From: CAXTPV01 sp964249405
GTDB taxonomy: Bacteria; Pseudomonadota; Alphaproteobacteria; Acetobacterales; Acetobacteraceae
NCBI GenBank assembly: GCA_964249405.1
Contig: CAXUBX010000034.1
Location: 1-32,490 of the forward strand
Direction: 5' to 3'
DNA: 32,490 nucleotides
Below the pieces are notes generated by a model. It saw nothing but the letters and a program-made list of their open reading frames with translations, searched no databases and was not told the DNA's origin. This document shows, piece by piece, positions 16,597 through 23,780 of this stretch. The translations under genes and the position numbers were made by a program. Position 1 is the stretch's first letter. Each line of letters opens with the position of its first letter.

Positions 16597-17639
16597 TGCC
16601 GGACGGATCGCACCCGGCACGGAAGGCACGGGCCTGGAATGGTCCGACCTATTACGGAAGGAGCCAGCTCAAGCCCGCGCCCTTCAACAATTTCGCGGTC
16701 GGCGGCTACGTGTTCCTCGCCGGCCTGTCCGGCGGATCGATGCTGGTGTCGACGGTCGCCGAGCTCACCGGCCACGGGCGTCGCGAGGACGGCGGGCTCG
16801 GTGGGGCCGTCGGACGGCGTGGGCGCCTGCTCGCGACGCTTGCGCCGACACTCGGTTCGGCTGTCCTCGTCTGGGACCTGCACACGCCGCAGCGCTTCAT
16901 GAACATGATGCGGGTCGCCAAGCGGACGTCGCCGATGTCGATCGGCACCTGGATCCTGCTCGGTTTCTCCGCTTTCGCGATGCCGGCCGCTCTGGCCGAG
17001 GTCGCGGCCGACCGGACGCCCTGGCCGTCCGCGATCCGCCGCGTCGCCCGTCTCGCCGCGGTGCCGGCCTCGCTGTTCGGCGCCGGGCTCGGCACCTACA
17101 CCGCGGCCCTGCTGGCGGCGACCAGCACGCCGCTCTGGGCCGCCGCCCCACGGGCGCTGGCGGTCCGGTTCGCAAGCTCCTCGATCGCGGCCGGCGCCGG
17201 CGCACTCGGCCTCGGCGAGGGAGATCCCCGGACCCGTCGCGCCCTCGACGTCCTGGCCGTCGCGGCGCTCGCCACTGAGGCGGTGGCAGCCGAAGTGTCG
17301 CATCGTCGGTGCGAACAGTGCGGGGTCGGCGAGGCGCTCCGGAGCACGCCGGGCCGGATCGAGTACTGGGGCGCGCATGTCGCGGGCACTCTGCTGCCGG
17401 CCTGCCTCAAGGCCGTCTCCGTCCTGCTCGGCCCGCGACGCGGGCGTGTCCTTTCAGGTGTCGGTTCGGCCCTGTCGGTCGCCGGCAGCGGCCTGTTCCG
17501 GGTGTCCATCATGGCGGCCGGCGACGTGTCCGCCCGCGATCCGAACATCTCGTTCCGTTTCGCCCAGCCCGACAACCTGCCGGATCGGCCTCGGGATCAG
17601 ACCACCGGCGCGGCGCGTCCGAACCGACGGGACAGGTAG
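16596..17639 (+). CDS. NrfD/PsrC-family membrane subunit of formate dehydrogenase
   Basis: The 347-residue protein has about eight hydrophobic segments and the NrfD-type N-terminus (YYGRSQLKPAPFNNFAVGGYVFLAGLSGGS), so it probably passes electrons to quinone. NrfD subunits have no haem, in contrast to the cytochrome-b FdnI of E. coli. WDLHTPQRFMNMMRV is a typical second-helix loop. A hydrophilic segment HRRCEQCGVGEALRS contains a CxxC pair whose role is unclear. It starts in the TGATG junction with the beta subunit, so the two are coupled. The 3' end overlaps the converging acyltransferase stop by 43 bases. The combination with a four-cluster beta subunit indicates a membrane-bound formate:quinone-type oxidoreductase. 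Confidence 0.87.
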   Translation: MPDGSHPARKARAWNGPTYYGRSQLKPAPFNNFAVGGYVFLAGLSGGSMLVSTVAELTGHGRREDGGLGGAVGRRGRLLATLAPTLGSAVLVWDLHTPQRFMNMMRVAKRTSPMSIGTWILLGFSAFAMPAALAEVAADRTPWPSAIRRVARLAAVPASLFGAGLGTYTAALLAATSTPLWAAAPRALAVRFASSSIAAGAGALGLGEGDPRTRRALDVLAVAALATEAVAAEVSHRRCEQCGVGEALRSTPGRIEYWGAHVAGTLLPACLKAVSVLLGPRRGRVLSGVGSALSVAGSGLFRVSIMAAGDVSARDPNISFRFAQPDNLPDRPRDQTTGAARPNRRDR

Positions 17640-18820
17640 AGCGACGGCGCCTCCACGAACCGATAGCCGAGTTCGGCGATGCCGAGCGACAGGCCGGCCG
17701 CGACCAGCAGGGCCGCGAGATGCGGAAGAACGCCGTCGGAGATCCTGACCATGAAGATCATGACCGGCCAGTGCACGAGGTAGAGGCTGAACGAGATCCG
17801 GCTGAGCCACCGCACCGCGCGACGCCGGGCGAACGCGGCGATGCCCGGGCTGCAGAGGGTCGCGGCGAGGGTCACCGAGCAGGCAAGGCCGCTGAACAGG
17901 ATCCCGCGCGTGTCGAAACGGTCCGAGCCCGGCAGGCTGGCGACGGCCAGTCCGCCGATGATGACCGCCCCGAGGCCGAGCCGACCCAGCCTCCGGGCGA
18001 CGGGACGGATCTGATCCATGCGGAACGCGATCCCGGCACCTGCCAGGACCACGACCCCGATCGCCGCGGTCGGTCCGAGGTCGTCGACGAAGGCGGCCGG
18101 GAGTTTGGTCTCGTGGGTCAGCAGGTAGAGGACGAGGAGGCCGCCGAGCGAGAGACCCACGCCAGGAAGGCCGAGACGGCGTGGGGCCCAGAGCAGGATC
18201 GGAAACACCAGCGAAATCCTGAGCTCGTAGATCACGGTCCAGAGCGGGATGTTGGTGACGTGCCAGGCGGCGAGCGGCAGCAGTTCCTGCGCGAGCAGCG
18301 CCGTCGCGGGTACCCGGTTCCACCCCAGCGCCGCCACGTCCGCCGCGATTCCATGCACCGGATGATCGACGGAGAGAACATAGAGCGTGAGGGCAAACAT
18401 CGACGTGATGATCGAGGGGACGGCGAGACGCGTCAGTCGTCGCAGCACGTAGATCCGGTATGTGAGCGATCGTCCGGCCAGGCTCCTCTGCGCGAGCACG
18501 AAACCGCTCATCGAGAAGAAGATCCAGACGGCCGGCCCCGCACGGTCGAGGAGGTAGAACACCGGCCAGAGCGGCTTCGGCCAGCCTGCTCCGGACCACT
18601 GGTCCGTGGTTCCGGCGAACACGTGATCGTCAAGGAAGAAGATGTGAACGATCACCACCACGCTGCAGGCGATGGCGCGAACCGCGTCGAGGCAGTCGTA
18701 ATGGTGCGGCTGTCCCGCTTGCCCTGGCGGGTCAAGCGGGCCCCTCGTTGACGCGGCACGGGGCACGATCCTGGCCGCCTCGACGGGCAGTCCACCCGGC
18801 GGGATCGTCCCGGTGCTCAT
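17597..18820 (-). CDS. acyltransferase-3 family membrane protein (OafA/YrhL-like)
   Basis: The 407-residue protein is an integral membrane acyltransferase of the type that O-acetylates surface polysaccharides, lipids or antibiotics. The core opens with YDCLDAVRAIACSVVVIVHIFF, where the family's arginine-aliphatic-histidine core is visible, followed by about ten membrane helices and the SFSLYLVHWPVMIF segment near the end. The chosen ATG has AGAGG eleven bases upstream; an in-frame GTG at 18934 would add 38 low-complexity residues and is less likely. About 40 residues precede the first helix. It is the last gene of a leftward group of glycosyl- and sulfotransferases, so decoration of that glycan is a reasonable guess. 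It overlaps the converging formate dehydrogenase membrane subunit at its 3' end. Confidence 0.85.
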   Translation of the reverse strand: MSTGTIPPGGLPVEAARIVPRAASTRGPLDPPGQAGQPHHYDCLDAVRAIACSVVVIVHIFFLDDHVFAGTTDQWSGAGWPKPLWPVFYLLDRAGPAVWIFFSMSGFVLAQRSLAGRSLTYRIYVLRRLTRLAVPSIITSMFALTLYVLSVDHPVHGIAADVAALGWNRVPATALLAQELLPLAAWHVTNIPLWTVIYELRISLVFPILLWAPRRLGLPGVGLSLGGLLVLYLLTHETKLPAAFVDDLGPTAAIGVVVLAGAGIAFRMDQIRPVARRLGRLGLGAVIIGGLAVASLPGSDRFDTRGILFSGLACSVTLAATLCSPGIAAFARRRAVRWLSRISFSLYLVHWPVMIFMVRISDGVLPHLAALLVAAGLSLGIAELGYRFVEAPSLYLSRRFGRAAPVV

Positions 18821-18982
18821 CTCGAGCGCGGCCTCTCGTCGCGTTCGCTCCCGGCCAGGGCCGTGGAGCGTTGATGCCCGCACATCGATGCCCTTTTCGC
18901 CGCGTGATCCGTCAAATCGTCCAGAAACCGACACACTGTCAAAATTATAACGAGCTCGTGGGACCCCCCCCCCGACCGGATG
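18821..18982 (-). promoter_or_regulatory. gap with G10 tract and AT-rich patch upstream of acyltransferase
   Basis: This 162-bp gap is read here on the minus strand. It contains ten consecutive G (18973-18964), then TATAAT (18949-18944), then TTGACA (18942-18937). Both hexamers match consensus but stand in the wrong order for one promoter, and neither has a convincing partner at 16-18 bp. The AT-rich patch is unusual in this GC-rich window. A promoter for the acyltransferase probably lies here, but its exact position is not readable. Confidence 0.35.
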
Positions 18983-20041
18983 TCAGCCGGCCAGGCGGAC
19001 CCGGGTTGCGCGCCGTTTCTGCCGAGCGATCACGTGTTCGTAGAGAAGCGTGTCGAACCGGTTCCGCCGGCAGACATGATCCCAGTCGATCCGCCGGCTC
19101 GGACCCTCGACGCCGGCCATCGATCTTCCGCCGACATTCTCGACCGCAGGTCGGGTTCCCGGACGGCCGAGGAGAGCCGCGAGGTGTCGCGCGTCCTCGT
19201 CGAGCGTCTGGACTGTACCGACGAGGGCGAAATGACGCTCGATGTTGGACACCGCCAGGGCGACGTGGTTCTCGTCGATCGTTCCGAGCGGCGCGGTCTG
19301 GGTGTCGAGCCCGGCGATCATCCGGACCGTCAGATTGTCGAACTCGGCGTGCAGCCCCTCGTTCACGACCACCGCGAGAGGAAGTCTCAGCCCCTCGAGA
19401 CCGAATTCGGTGCCGGCCGAGGCGTGGTGGCCCACGTGGGATCGAAGCCGGTCCGCGGTCTCGCGGAGGACGGTGACGTAGCGGGCGCGCCGGCCGAGGA
19501 AGCGGTCGATCCCGAACGAGGTGTGGCCGCAGACGACCCATGCCGCATCCCGCTGCGCCGGCGGTAGGGCGGCGAGCTCGGCAACGGCGAGGCCGAACAG
19601 CCCGGGATAGAGGAACAGTCGCTCGCCCGGCCGGATGGCGGCGAACGCCGCGTTCCGGAGGCTGGTGCCGGCCGTCTTCGGGATGTGGAGCAGCACGATC
19701 GGCTCGCGTACCGTGCCGTCCGAGGCGGGCGAGGTCGGCGGCAGCGCCACCGACGCGCCGTTCGGAAGCACCCCGCCGTGACGGTCGAGGAGCGTCACGC
19801 TGGCTCCGAGACCGGCCAGGGCGGAGACCGGGATCGCGAAACCGAAACGCCCCTCGACCTGCAGCCAGAAGCGGACGTCCTCGCGGAAATGGCAGGCCTT
19901 GAAGACGACCGCGCTCCCGTTCGCGCCGACGCAACGGATCGGCTCCAGGCTGGCCGGATGGTCGAGATCGGCGATCCAGCCGGTGATCCCGTTCTCGCCG
20001 ACGCCGTCCACGTGCCCGACGATCCGGCCGCCGCCGCTCAC
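18983..20041 (-). CDS. sulfotransferase family protein with N-terminal beta-domain
   Basis: The 352-residue protein looks like a PAPS-dependent carbohydrate sulfotransferase of the Sulfotransfer_2 type. The 5'-phosphosulfate-binding motif HIPKTAGTS is at 119-127 and a 3'-phosphate-binding-like segment LRETADRLRSHV is at 192-203. The first 105 residues form a separate domain (NGITGWIADLDHP, then RFGFAIPV) that resembles beta-sandwich modules found beside glycosyltransferases. The start is a GTG whose last bases overlap the previous gene's stop (GTGA), so translation is coupled. No signal peptide or membrane helix is seen, so it would act in the cytoplasm before export of the glycan. The acceptor is unknown. 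Confidence 0.75.
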   Translation of the reverse strand: MSGGGRIVGHVDGVGENGITGWIADLDHPASLEPIRCVGANGSAVVFKACHFREDVRFWLQVEGRFGFAIPVSALAGLGASVTLLDRHGGVLPNGASVALPPTSPASDGTVREPIVLLHIPKTAGTSLRNAAFAAIRPGERLFLYPGLFGLAVAELAALPPAQRDAAWVVCGHTSFGIDRFLGRRARYVTVLRETADRLRSHVGHHASAGTEFGLEGLRLPLAVVVNEGLHAEFDNLTVRMIAGLDTQTAPLGTIDENHVALAVSNIERHFALVGTVQTLDEDARHLAALLGRPGTRPAVENVGGRSMAGVEGPSRRIDWDHVCRRNRFDTLLYEHVIARQKRRATRVRLAG

Positions 20042-21375
20042 GCGGCGATCCCGAGCGAACGGGGTGTCGTGCGGTAACCGCGCGCGCGACCCGTCGCGGC
20101 ATGGAAATGGTGCAGGTCGAGGAAGCGGCCGCCGGCGACCGCGTCGGCGGCCTCCGGGTACGACGAGGCGTAGAAGGCGGGATCGAGCGCGAAGCAGGCG
20201 CGGTTCTCCTCGAAGCCATGCAGCGCGTAGTGGTGGCCGGCCTGCCCGTATCTCCCGTCCGCCACCGCCTGGCCGACCTCGCGATGGGTGCGCGCGTAGT
20301 AGTCCGGGTCGAACAGCGCCTCGTAATCGGCGATCCGTCTCGGCGCGCAAAAGCTTCCGTCGAGAATGCTCCGGATCTCGTCGGCCGGGACATGCCGCCA
20401 ACGGCCCTCGAGCGTCGCGTGATGGTCGAGCACGCGCTCGGCGGGCACCGCGTAGTCGACCGGGAACAGCACGTGGTCGTAGCGGGGATCGTCGCGCGGC
20501 ACGAGGTCGAGATCGGTGCCGAACGAGGCGCAGCTGGCCGGGCTGAGCAGACCGTGCATCGGCAGGACGATGCGCTCGGCCTCGCCGATATAGGCGGCCA
20601 CCCAGGAGAAGGTGCTGACCGACAGGCAGAGATGTCGCGCCGCCCGCAGCACCGCGAAATCCTCCATCGCGCCGCGTCCGTCGACGAACCGTGCGTCGGG
20701 GAACGCGCTGCGAAGCGCGTCGAGATAGCCACACGGCGTGAGCTGACCGAAGAACACCGGCCGCAATCCCGTACGCGCGACGATCCCGCGATAGAAGCCG
20801 ACGGGAAGCAGCGTGTAGAAGGGATAGAACCCGGTCAGCACTTCCCGCATCCGGAGACTGACCAGGATCTCGTCCGCCGCGACGCGAAGGAACGGCGGCG
20901 GCCCGTTCCGGTAGTGGCCCCGGTACTCGTCCGGCGGCAGCAGGTTCCCGACGTTCTGGAGATAGCCGGCCAGCGAGACGTCGCGGAACTCGCCGGACAG
21001 CACCCGTGCGGCCGTCCGCTCGATCCCGACGTTCTCGCCCGGCCACCGCAGCACCGGCTCGGTGAGCGCGATCTCCTCATGGACGACGCCCCATTCCGGG
21101 AGCCGGACGTTGGAGAGGCGCGATCCGGGGATGCGGGCCTGGAGAGCCAGCGACGCCATGTGCTGGATCATGCGGTTGGCGAGGTTGCCCATCGCCCGGG
21201 TGTGGATCACCGGAGACGGGTCGGGACCGTCGGCGTCCGGTTCCCGCCGCGGCGTCAGCGCCGCGACCGCGGCTTCGAGGCGCGCGATGCTCGCCGCCTG
21301 CCGCGTGTTCTCGTCCTCGAGCTCGGACAGCCGCTGCTCGATCTCCCGCCCGCCGCGCCGCCACGTCCACAGCAT
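20038..21375 (-). CDS. hypothetical glycan-locus protein with coiled coil and C-terminal PDV-type repeats
   Basis: The function of this 445-residue protein is not certain. Residues 10-40 form a coiled coil (EIEQRLSELEDENTRQ). The central part begins HTRAMGNLANRMIQHMASL and includes VSTFSWVAAYIGEAERIVLP, a pattern seen in fucosyltransferase-like or polysaccharide-biosynthesis proteins where a conserved Ser-Trp segment closes the nucleotide-sugar site. The last 90 residues contain two repeats of FDPDYYARTHREVG...HHYALHGFEENR type, also found once at the end of the GT2 protein in this locus. The start ATG is chosen at the beginning of the coiled coil; an in-frame start at 21528 would add 51 low-complexity residues. 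A glycosyltransferase role is the best guess. Confidence 0.65.
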   Translation of the reverse strand: MLWTWRRGGREIEQRLSELEDENTRQAASIARLEAAVAALTPRREPDADGPDPSPVIHTRAMGNLANRMIQHMASLALQARIPGSRLSNVRLPEWGVVHEEIALTEPVLRWPGENVGIERTAARVLSGEFRDVSLAGYLQNVGNLLPPDEYRGHYRNGPPPFLRVAADEILVSLRMREVLTGFYPFYTLLPVGFYRGIVARTGLRPVFFGQLTPCGYLDALRSAFPDARFVDGRGAMEDFAVLRAARHLCLSVSTFSWVAAYIGEAERIVLPMHGLLSPASCASFGTDLDLVPRDDPRYDHVLFPVDYAVPAERVLDHHATLEGRWRHVPADEIRSILDGSFCAPRRIADYEALFDPDYYARTHREVGQAVADGRYGQAGHHYALHGFEENRACFALDPAFYASSYPEAADAVAGGRFLDLHHFHAATGRARGYRTTPRSLGIAA

Positions 21376-21475
21376 CCGCCCAGCCGCCCGTTCCGTTCCG
21401 GGACAGCAATAGACGAGCTGTCCGGATTTGCAACGATCGTGCGTGCCGCGGGCGAAGGTCGGGTGGGCGGACGCG

Positions 21476-22828
21476 TCAGGCCGTCGCCGCTGCCTCCCGG
21501 TCGCGCGCCTCCCGGAGCGCCTCGACATAGGTTCCCATCAGCAGGTGGCGCGTCCATTTGGGCGTGTCCCAGAAATGGACCAGTCCGTCGCGCGATCCCG
21601 GGGTCTCGGCGTCCGAGATCCGCCCGTGGCGCACGAAGCGCGTGATCGCGGCGATGTCGATCCGTCCGGTCCGGAACCCGACATAGTTCGCGATCTCCTG
21701 GTCGACCCAGCGGAGTGCCGCGCGTCCGCATGCGTCGGCGTGGCCGGCGACGGCGCGACGGATCAGGGCCAGCGTGTCGCCGTGATCGCGGAGGTTCGGG
21801 ATGCCGAGCGTTCCCGCGTTGAAGCCGCGCGTGAACCGCGGCTCGATCCCGTCGGTCCGGAACAGGTCGGCGCCGACGCCGTCGTGGCGGCGCATCGGGT
21901 TGACGGAGTCGGCCGGCGCCGAGACCGTGTCGGCGCCGGCGATCGCGATCAGCATCCGCTCGATCGGGGCGTTGAAGACGATGTCCGGATCGACGAACAG
22001 GATCGGCTGGGCCGCCGCCGCCACCGGCGTCTCGATAATCAGGTATTTCGCCGCGACGAAGCCGACGAAGTCGGACGGCTCCGGGTCCGAGACGGACAGG
22101 GCATGCGGAGGCATCGACGGCACCTCCCGCAACAGGGTGTCGGGCGGCAGATCAGTCATCACGTGGACGTCGCCCCGATAGGACCCGAACTCGTGCAGGC
22201 TCTGGAGGCAGTGGAAGGCCTGGGCGTGCACGAGCGGCGATCGGCAGGCGACCGTGAAGACCAGCGGGCGGAACAGCAGAAGCTCGTCGACGCGGCCGTC
22301 GGTGGTGATCACGGGAAACCGGAACGGCCAGAGCTCCTCCGTCAGGAACGGCAGGCTGTCGAGAAGCGAGATGGTGAGCGGGCCGAGCGACATCCCGAAG
22401 TCGGGACGAAGGCGCGCCCGCTTCCCGCTCGCGATCATCAGGCGGGACCGGATGATCCAGCTGCGGTCGCGGATCGCCAGCAGCCGTTCGAGCGTCGCGG
22501 CCGGGACGGGGAGGAGGCGCTCCCATTCGCCCGACGGGGCGCCGGGCGGGTTCCAGACCGCGGCACCACCTTGCGGGCCGGCGCACAGGAGGCGGCCGTC
22601 GCGTTCGATCGCGACGGTACCGCGGCCGTGCGGTCGCAGCGTGACCGGCTCGTCCGTGCCCTGGACGACCCCCCGGGCACGATCGATCACGAGGAGCCCG
22701 GTCGCATCCGACGGCCCGTCCACCGGATGGTGGGCGAGGCGGCCGTCCGCGTCCCGTGCGACGAAGCTGCCATGCGTCGTGAGGAACGCGCAGGGCTCGG
22801 CTTCGCCTTCTCGGGCCTCAGTCAACAC
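21476..22828 (-). CDS. putative glycosyltransferase with DxD motif (GT8-like or GT-A fold)
   Basis: The 450-residue protein has a C-terminal half resembling a GT-A nucleotide-sugar transferase: AAKYLIIETP, then PILFVDPDIVFNAPIERML with the DxD metal motif, then FTRGFNAGTLGIPNLRDH and WVDQEIANY. The N-terminal 120 residues form an extra beta-rich region (FLTTHGSFVARDADGRL, then TVAIERDGRLLCAG) that looks like a separate domain. The GTG at 22828 is preferred because GGAG lies about 11 bases upstream; an ATG at 22849 would add seven residues but has no ribosome site. It overlaps the end of the preceding GT2 gene by 11 bases. Donor and acceptor sugars are unknown. Confidence 0.68.
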   Translation of the reverse strand: MLTEAREGEAEPCAFLTTHGSFVARDADGRLAHHPVDGPSDATGLLVIDRARGVVQGTDEPVTLRPHGRGTVAIERDGRLLCAGPQGGAAVWNPPGAPSGEWERLLPVPAATLERLLAIRDRSWIIRSRLMIASGKRARLRPDFGMSLGPLTISLLDSLPFLTEELWPFRFPVITTDGRVDELLLFRPLVFTVACRSPLVHAQAFHCLQSLHEFGSYRGDVHVMTDLPPDTLLREVPSMPPHALSVSDPEPSDFVGFVAAKYLIIETPVAAAAQPILFVDPDIVFNAPIERMLIAIAGADTVSAPADSVNPMRRHDGVGADLFRTDGIEPRFTRGFNAGTLGIPNLRDHGDTLALIRRAVAGHADACGRAALRWVDQEIANYVGFRTGRIDIAAITRFVRHGRISDAETPGSRDGLVHFWDTPKWTRHLLMGTYVEALREARDREAAATA

Positions 22829-23729
22829 GCCGCCCTTCGCTCCGCCCATACACCGCGAAATGCGCGAACGGATCCTGTCCGGATTGCGCGACGTCCGGGT
22901 TCAGGGCGAGGTAGCGGTCGGGGTCGAAGCGCTCGGGGAAGCGCATGCCGGGACAGCCCGAGGGGCCGAACGACGGGAACTCCTCCAGGAACTCGGCTCT
23001 CTCCCCGTCCGACCGCCACGGGAGGCGGTGGATCGGGTCGTTCGCCACGTCGAACAGGAGGCCGAGATTCCGGTCGAGGCATTCGAGGTTGGAGTGGCTC
23101 GGCACGTCGCGGAGCTCGAGCCCGCTGTCGATCACGAAGAAATAGGTGCGCGGCTCCTCGCCATAGGGCCTGCGGAACGCCCCGAACCCCGCGCGCTGGC
23201 AGCGGAAGGAGACGTCCGAATGCTCGTGACCGTACTGACCGAACCGCGGGTCGAAATAGCCGACATTGACGAGCACGTTGCGGGTGAACCCGAGGCACTG
23301 GCCGCCGATCACATGGGTGATGCCCGGATTCCCGGCCCGGCAGTCGCCGGTCAGCACGAGGCTGCGGAGATGGCGCGGCACGAAGTTGATGTGTCCGTAG
23401 GTCCTCGCCGCCGCGATCCACTCCTGCTCCCAGCCGAAGGTGAGCGGGACGACGTCGTCGTCCATCAGCAGGATCGCGTCGGCGTCGGTGCGGTGCATGA
23501 GGTGGAACAGGCCGCGGTTCTTGTTCCACGCGATCCCCTTGTTGCGGCCCGCGACGTGCGCGACGCCGCGCCTTCGGAGCGCCTCGGCGGTGCCGTCGGT
23601 CGATCCGTCGTCCGTCACCACGAGGTCGAACGGCACCGAGGTGAAGCGGAGGAGGCGGTCGAGCTGCTCCTCCAGCACGGCGACGCGGTTGAACGTGGTG
23701 ATCGCTATGCCGAGCCGGGCGGCTTCCAT
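22818..23729 (-). CDS. family 2 glycosyltransferase
   Basis: This 303-residue GT-A enzyme has the GT2 nucleotide-binding segment VVTDDGSTDGT (38-48) and the metal-binding DDD at 90-92 in AILLMDDDVVP. The later segment FDPRFGQYGHEHSDVSFR resembles the family's ED/HD catalytic region. The last 35 residues carry a motif also seen in the neighbouring unknown gene (FDPDRYLALNPDVA...HFAVYGRSEGR). The ATG at 23729 has AGGAG eight bases upstream; an in-frame GTG nine bases earlier would overlap that ribosome site. It begins 51 bp after the selB stop and leads a run of glycan genes with overlapping or closely spaced starts. No signal peptide, so cytoplasmic. Sugar specificity unknown. Confidence 0.83.
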   Translation of the reverse strand: MEAARLGIAITTFNRVAVLEEQLDRLLRFTSVPFDLVVTDDGSTDGTAEALRRRGVAHVAGRNKGIAWNKNRGLFHLMHRTDADAILLMDDDVVPLTFGWEQEWIAAARTYGHINFVPRHLRSLVLTGDCRAGNPGITHVIGGQCLGFTRNVLVNVGYFDPRFGQYGHEHSDVSFRCQRAGFGAFRRPYGEEPRTYFFVIDSGLELRDVPSHSNLECLDRNLGLLFDVANDPIHRLPWRSDGERAEFLEEFPSFGPSGCPGMRFPERFDPDRYLALNPDVAQSGQDPFAHFAVYGRSEGRRVD

Positions 23730-23780
23730 CCGATGCACTCCTGACCACGGATCCGGTTTACTCGTCCGCTACCGTAACAA

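Noticed and set aside
18937..18949. Consensus TATAAT and TTGACA as one promoter on the minus strand
   Set aside because: The order is reversed (TATAAT upstream of TTGACA) and no partner hexamer stands at 16-18 bp from either.
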